Source: an uncultured Eubacteriales bacterium
GTDB taxonomy: Bacteria; Bacillota; Clostridia; Monoglobales; Monoglobaceae
NCBI GenBank assembly: GCA_905201285.1
Contig: CAJKNM010000002.1
Location: forward strand, 1 to 63,140
Length of the DNA: 63,140 nt
Direction of reading: 5' to 3'
Part shown: in pieces, positions 59,702-63,140 of the stretch
Layout of the letters: each line of letters begins with the position of its first letter
How positions within the stretch are numbered: position 1 is the stretch's first letter
Notes under the pieces: generated by a model
The model's database searches: none
The model's input: the letters and a program-made list of their open reading frames with translations, nothing else
What the model was told of the DNA's origin: nothing
Position numbers and translations under genes: made by a program

Positions 59702-60868
59702 ATGATAAACGAACTCAAAAAACAATTTCTTGAAATATTCGGCGGTACCGATGACGGAATCCGCGTATTCGCTTCCCCCGGAAGAGTAAACCTTATCGGC
59801 GAACACACCGACTATAACGGCGGCTTTGTTTTCCCGGCGGCGCTTACTATGGCTACTACCATAATTGCCCGTCCGAGAGAGGACAACATTGTTCGTATGA
59901 AAGCTACCGACCTTGACGGAATCGTAGAGGGTGACCTCAACACTATCGATAAATACAAGGACTTAAGGTGGGGCAACTATCAGTTCGGAATCTTTGATGA
60001 GCTTCGCAAGGCAGGCTATAACATCTGTGGTGCGGATATGCTCTTCCACGATACCACTCCTCACGGCGGCGGTCTTTCTTCCTCTGCTGCTATCGAAGTT
60101 TCGGCGGCAATAGCAATGGCTTCACTCGGCGGAGCAAAAGATATTGACAATATCGAAATGGCTAAAATCAGTCAGCTTGCAGAGCACAATTACATCGGTG
60201 TAAACTGTGGAATTATGGATCAGTTTGCTTCGGCAATGGGTAAGAAGAATCACGTCATCTTCCTTAACTGTAAGACCCTTGACTATAAGCTTGTTCCCAT
60301 TCAGTTAGACGGATATAAACTTGTGATTTCCAACACCAACAAAAAGCGTTCACTTGCTGACTCGAAGTATAACGAAAGACGCTCGGAATGCGAAAAAGGT
60401 CTTGAGCTCTTAAAGGCAGAGCTTCCCGATAAGACCTGTCTCGGCGACATCTCAGCCGAAGAATTTGATGGCGCAAAGCATCTTATCACAGACGAAGTTA
60501 TCAGAAACAGAGTTATGCACGTCATCTCTGAGGATGACAGGGTTCTGCGTTCGGTTGATGTCCTTCAAAAGGGTGACCTTAAGGCATTCGGCGAGCTTAT
60601 GACGGCATCTCACGAATCGCTTCGCGATTTGTATGAAGTTTCCTGCACAGAGCTTGACACATTGGTTGAAAGCGCACTGAAGCTTGACAGCGTACTCGGT
60701 TCAAGAATGACCGGCGCAGGTTTCGGTGGCTGTACCGTCAGCCTTGTAAAGGAAGACGGCGTTGACGAATTCATCGAAAAAGTCGGTAAGGAATACCTCG
60801 ACAAAATCGGATATGCGGCTTCATTCTATATCACCGAAATCGGCGACGGCGGAAGAGAAATTAAATAA
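59702..60868 (+). CDS. galK: Galactokinase
   Basis: A 388-residue GHMP kinase that phosphorylates galactose at C1. It has the galactose motif GRVNLIGEHTDYNGGFVFP, the GHMP ATP loop GGGLSSSAAIEVSAAIA, catalytic CGIMDQFASAMG, and the C-terminal GAGFGGCTVSLV. The start is immediately after the galT stop (no gap), so galT and galK are translated together. It is followed by a bidirectional terminator. Confidence 0.95.
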   Translation: MINELKKQFLEIFGGTDDGIRVFASPGRVNLIGEHTDYNGGFVFPAALTMATTIIARPREDNIVRMKATDLDGIVEGDLNTIDKYKDLRWGNYQFGIFDELRKAGYNICGADMLFHDTTPHGGGLSSSAAIEVSAAIAMASLGGAKDIDNIEMAKISQLAEHNYIGVNCGIMDQFASAMGKKNHVIFLNCKTLDYKLVPIQLDGYKLVISNTNKKRSLADSKYNERRSECEKGLELLKAELPDKTCLGDISAEEFDGAKHLITDEVIRNRVMHVISEDDRVLRSVDVLQKGDLKAFGELMTASHESLRDLYEVSCTELDTLVESALKLDSVLGSRMTGAGFGGCTVSLVKEDGVDEFIEKVGKEYLDKIGYAASFYITEIGDGGREIK

Positions 60869-60873
60869 CAGCG

Positions 60874-60919
60874 AAATATTAAAAGCCTCGGCTCAAATTA
60901 GCCGGGGCTTTTAATATTT
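60874..60919 (+). terminator. Terminator after galK, shared with the AraC gene
   Basis: A long stem AAATATTAAAAGCC / GGCTTTTAATATTT with a CGGCT / AGCCG top and a small loop. It overlaps the stop of the convergent AraC gene. T-rich arms exist on both strands. Confidence 0.85.
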
Positions 60920-61681
60920 TACTGCATTTTCCGTGTAATGACTCGGTGATGAAGCAGCATATTTTTTATACACCGTCGAGAAATATTTTGCATCATAGAA
61001 CCCCACCATTTCAGAAACCTGTGCAACGCTGTAAAATCCACAGTTAATCAGCGACACTGCGCGTTGAACGCGAAGCCTGTTCAAATATCTCTTAGGCGAA
61101 ATATCCGCCTCATTACGAAAAATTTTACGCAGGTATCCCTCCGAAACATTACATACCGCGGCAATTTCCTCGGTGGTAAGCTGTGGATTGGAGAAATTTT
61201 CGTTCATATATTCAACCGCTGTAAGAAATTTCCTCGAGTGTTTTTTTAATTCGTTTCTGCGTTCTTCACAGATATTCATAAAAATCATATTTACAATCGC
61301 CCCTGCTTCATACAAATATCCCGGAGCACGTTTCTGATACACGTCATGTATTTTTCGGAACAATTCAAAAAATCTCTCGCTGTCTTTCGGGGTATAAGCA
61401 CAAATTTCCTTAGTGAAGTCGTTAAAGACCTCACAATGCACAGCTATAAGTTCTTCCTTTTTCGATATTCTGCTATATGATGAATTCGCGGGGAAAAACG
61501 TAATATCACCGGATTTAACCTTGATTGAACCGCCCTTGCTTACAATTTCGGTGTCAGAGTTAATTCTGTATGATAATGCGCAAAACGCACGGGGAAGGAT
61601 ATGAGACTTGGTTATTTCCTTCTCGGAAATATGAACTGAATTCAAAAACCTGAATGCAGCATTTTTATTATCAAAAATCAT
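60911..61681 (-). CDS. AraC-family transcriptional regulator
   Basis: About 256 residues. The N-terminal part (about 1-140) is a cupin-type sugar-binding domain (SKGGSIKVKSGDITFFPANSSYS). The C-terminal AraC double helix-turn-helix (about 155-250) reads TTEEIAAVCNVSEGYLRKIFRNEADISPKRYLN and VAQVSEMVGFYDAKYFSTVYKKY. The frame extends to 61729, but ATG 61681 follows GGGGTGA. It is divergent from the xylanase gene with a promoter overlap and inverted repeat, and is therefore probably its regulator. Confidence 0.9.
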   Translation of the reverse strand: MIFDNKNAAFRFLNSVHISEKEITKSHILPRAFCALSYRINSDTEIVSKGGSIKVKSGDITFFPANSSYSRISKKEELIAVHCEVFNDFTKEICAYTPKDSERFFELFRKIHDVYQKRAPGYLYEAGAIVNMIFMNICEERRNELKKHSRKFLTAVEYMNENFSNPQLTTEEIAAVCNVSEGYLRKIFRNEADISPKRYLNRLRVQRAVSLINCGFYSVAQVSEMVGFYDAKYFSTVYKKYAASSPSHYTENAVKY

Positions 61682-61700
61682 TAATATCACCCCTACACCC

Positions 61701-61779
61701 ATTATACCAAAGTTGTTCCGTTTTTTCAACCTTTTGTTCTAAATTTTAGGTTGTGTTATTTACCCTCGGGTGATATAAT
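61701..61779. promoter_or_regulatory. Divergent promoters and inverted repeat for araC-type regulator and xylanase
   Basis: For the regulator (minus), TTGAAA (61729-61724) and TATAAT (61706-61701) with a 17-bp spacer. For the xylanase (plus), TTGTGT (61751-61756) and TATAAT (61774-61779) with a 17-bp spacer. An inverted repeat CAACCT (61727-61732) / AGGTTG (61748-61753) with a 15-bp gap has one arm on each -35 box. It is a good operator candidate for the AraC-type protein. Confidence 0.8.
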
Positions 61780-61825
61780 TACCGCATAAAAATACATAAT
61801 GTATTTATTTTCAGGAGGATTATCT

Positions 61826-63127
61826 ATGAGTTATACTATGGAATGTCTAAAAAAGCTTGACTTAGACAAGCTTGGGCTGTCAGAGGTTGTTTCTCAAAAC
61901 ATCAAGCGCAACCGTATGAGCAGTGTTCAAATCAAAGTGACGGACAAGGACGGCAATCCCGTAAACGGTGCGGAAATTTCCGTCAACCAAACCGACAGCG
62001 AATTCAAATTCGGCTGTAACGCATTTATGGTCAATCAGTTTGACAACGAAGAGGATAACGACACCTACACCGAAAAATTCAAAAAGGTGTTCAACCAGGC
62101 GGTTGTTCCCTTCTATTGGAGGGATGACGAACCCGAAAGAGGTAAGTATCGTTTTGAAAAGGGAAGCGAGCCGATTTATCGCCGTCCGCCCGCAGATGAA
62201 GTTCTCGAATGGTGCGAAAAGCTCAACATTCAGCCGAAGGCTCATAATATGGTATGGCTGAACCCCGAAATCGGGCTTCCCGCATGGATGCCGAAGGATA
62301 AAACAAAGATACAGAAGCTCATCGATGACAGAATCCGCATGCTTGCGGAAAAATATGCGGATAAAATTCCCGTTTGGGATGTCTGCAACGAGGTTGCGGA
62401 AGCCGGCGTTTATGAGGATATGCCCGAGGACTATGAAGTAAAGGCTCATCAGCTCGCTGACAAGCTCTTCCCTGATTGCCATCTGATTTTCAATGACTAC
62501 GCAGGCTTTAACTGGGGAAGCTATCGCAAGAAACGCTCGCTTACATATCAGCTTGCAAAAAAGATTATGTATGCAGGCGGCCGAATCGACGGTATAGGCA
62601 TACAGAATCACCTTTTCATTAAGGAAGAGGCTATATGCAACGATGACAACGAAATGCTTCAGGCAGAGCATATTATGGATATGCTTGACACTTATTCCGG
62701 TCTTTGCGATTCTCTTCACATCTCCGAAATAACCGTTCCATCTTATGACAGCACACCCGAAAAGCTTGAGGTTCAGGCAAGGATAGTCGAGAACCTGTAC
62801 CGCCTCTGGTTCAGCACCCGAAACGTAAAGTCAATCGTATGGTGGAATCTTGTTGACGGCTTCGCATTCGTAAACCCCAATTCAGACTGGAATGAGGATT
62901 ATTACGGCGGCGGACTGTTAAACCATGATTTCAGTGAAAAACCCGCATACAAGGTTATTGACCGTCTTATAAATAAGGAATGGCATACAGAATTCGATGC
63001 TGTTTCAGATACTGTCGGTCAGGCCACAGCTGAAATGTTCCACGGGACCTATGACATCACCGTAAACGGTAAGAAATTTACCGAAAAAGTGGATAAGGAC
63101 ACTTCAATAATAAAGATTGTATTATAA
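61826..63127 (+). CDS. GH10 endo-1,4-beta-xylanase (cytoplasmic form)
   Basis: A 433-residue glycoside hydrolase family 10 protein. It has no signal peptide, so it is intracellular, fit to cut imported xylo-oligosaccharides. Residues 34-66 form a small beta-sandwich-like preface (VQIKVTDKDGNPVNGAEISV). The GH10 barrel has the acid/base E189 in WDVCNEV, the nucleophile E301 in LHISEITVP, and KAHNMVW and WWNLVDG motifs. The frame starts upstream at 61799, but ATG 61826 has AGGAGG at good spacing. An AraC-type regulator is divergent upstream. The coding end is near the window border, but the stop is present. Confidence 0.93.
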   Translation: MSYTMECLKKLDLDKLGLSEVVSQNIKRNRMSSVQIKVTDKDGNPVNGAEISVNQTDSEFKFGCNAFMVNQFDNEEDNDTYTEKFKKVFNQAVVPFYWRDDEPERGKYRFEKGSEPIYRRPPADEVLEWCEKLNIQPKAHNMVWLNPEIGLPAWMPKDKTKIQKLIDDRIRMLAEKYADKIPVWDVCNEVAEAGVYEDMPEDYEVKAHQLADKLFPDCHLIFNDYAGFNWGSYRKKRSLTYQLAKKIMYAGGRIDGIGIQNHLFIKEEAICNDDNEMLQAEHIMDMLDTYSGLCDSLHISEITVPSYDSTPEKLEVQARIVENLYRLWFSTRNVKSIVWWNLVDGFAFVNPNSDWNEDYYGGGLLNHDFSEKPAYKVIDRLINKEWHTEFDAVSDTVGQATAEMFHGTYDITVNGKKFTEKVDKDTSIIKIVL

Positions 63128-63140
63128 TAGTTAAAAGAGG

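Noticed and set aside
1..63140. CRISPR array, insertion sequences, rRNA or ordinary tRNA genes
   Set aside because: No regularly spaced repeats, no transposase frame and no rRNA or cloverleaf sequence other than the tmRNA tRNA-like part was seen.

Overview
The window looks like chromosome from an anaerobic, Gram-positive Clostridia (Bacillota). The evidence is a type III glutamine synthetase, a tRNA-Asn T-box leader, DegV, DUF4364 and RicT genes, AraC/YesN-type regulation, many S-layer-homology (SLH) secreted proteins, and promoters of the TTGACA-N17-TATAAT kind before strong AGGAGG-type ribosome binding sites. The wealth of SLH-anchored, glycan-directed proteins recalls uncultured gut plant-glycan degraders (Monoglobus-like lineages). 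That placement is inference; no 16S gene is present.

Layout. 1-3.3 kb (minus): an open reading frame joining 5-formyltetrahydrofolate cyclo-ligase in frame to the start of isoleucyl-tRNA synthetase, then DJ-1, a TagA-type glycosyltransferase and an AEC transporter. 3.4-24 kb (minus): one long glycan-utilisation locus. Read in the direction of transcription it holds two ABC permeases, a solute-binding lipoprotein broken by an in-frame TAG, a secreted beta-helix protein with a CBM96-like domain, a PrsA/SurA-like foldase, a second beta-helix paralogue, two related secreted proteins (one with three SLH domains), another secreted protein, and a YesM/YesN two-component system. 24.3-35.2 kb (minus): a lipoprotein with 11-residue repeats, alaS-hinT, an SLH protein, and a housekeeping run (rsuA, pdxY, comM/yifB, trmL, degV, DUF4364). 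35.3-38.2 kb: smpB, an esterase, tmRNA, a SLOG protein and two tandem ribbon-helix-helix genes that lie partly on a duplicated segment.

38.3-44.3 kb (minus) is a nitrogen-assimilation block: glnA (type III), an ammonium transporter fused to a P-II domain, then an Asn T-box leader and asnB. A consensus promoter drives glnA, but a 16-bp-stem terminator sits almost at the transcription start, so antitermination is likely. 44.4-50.6 kb: a DUF6062 cysteine-rich protein, then glyS-holB-ricT and an SLH-anchored DUF187/GHL10 glycosidase.

50.9-56.9 kb (plus) is the most unusual part: six intact genes encoding a scaffold-like protein, an N4-gp56 family major capsid protein, probable neck/tail-hub proteins and a helical repeat protein. 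They are closed by a terminator and lack terminase, portal, integrase, lysis and replication genes. They may be a domesticated capsid system or a prophage remnant that stayed intact. 57-63.1 kb: a fused ThrE-type exporter, galT-galK, and an AraC regulator divergent from a GH10 xylanase, with an inverted repeat whose arms overlap the -35 boxes of both promoters.
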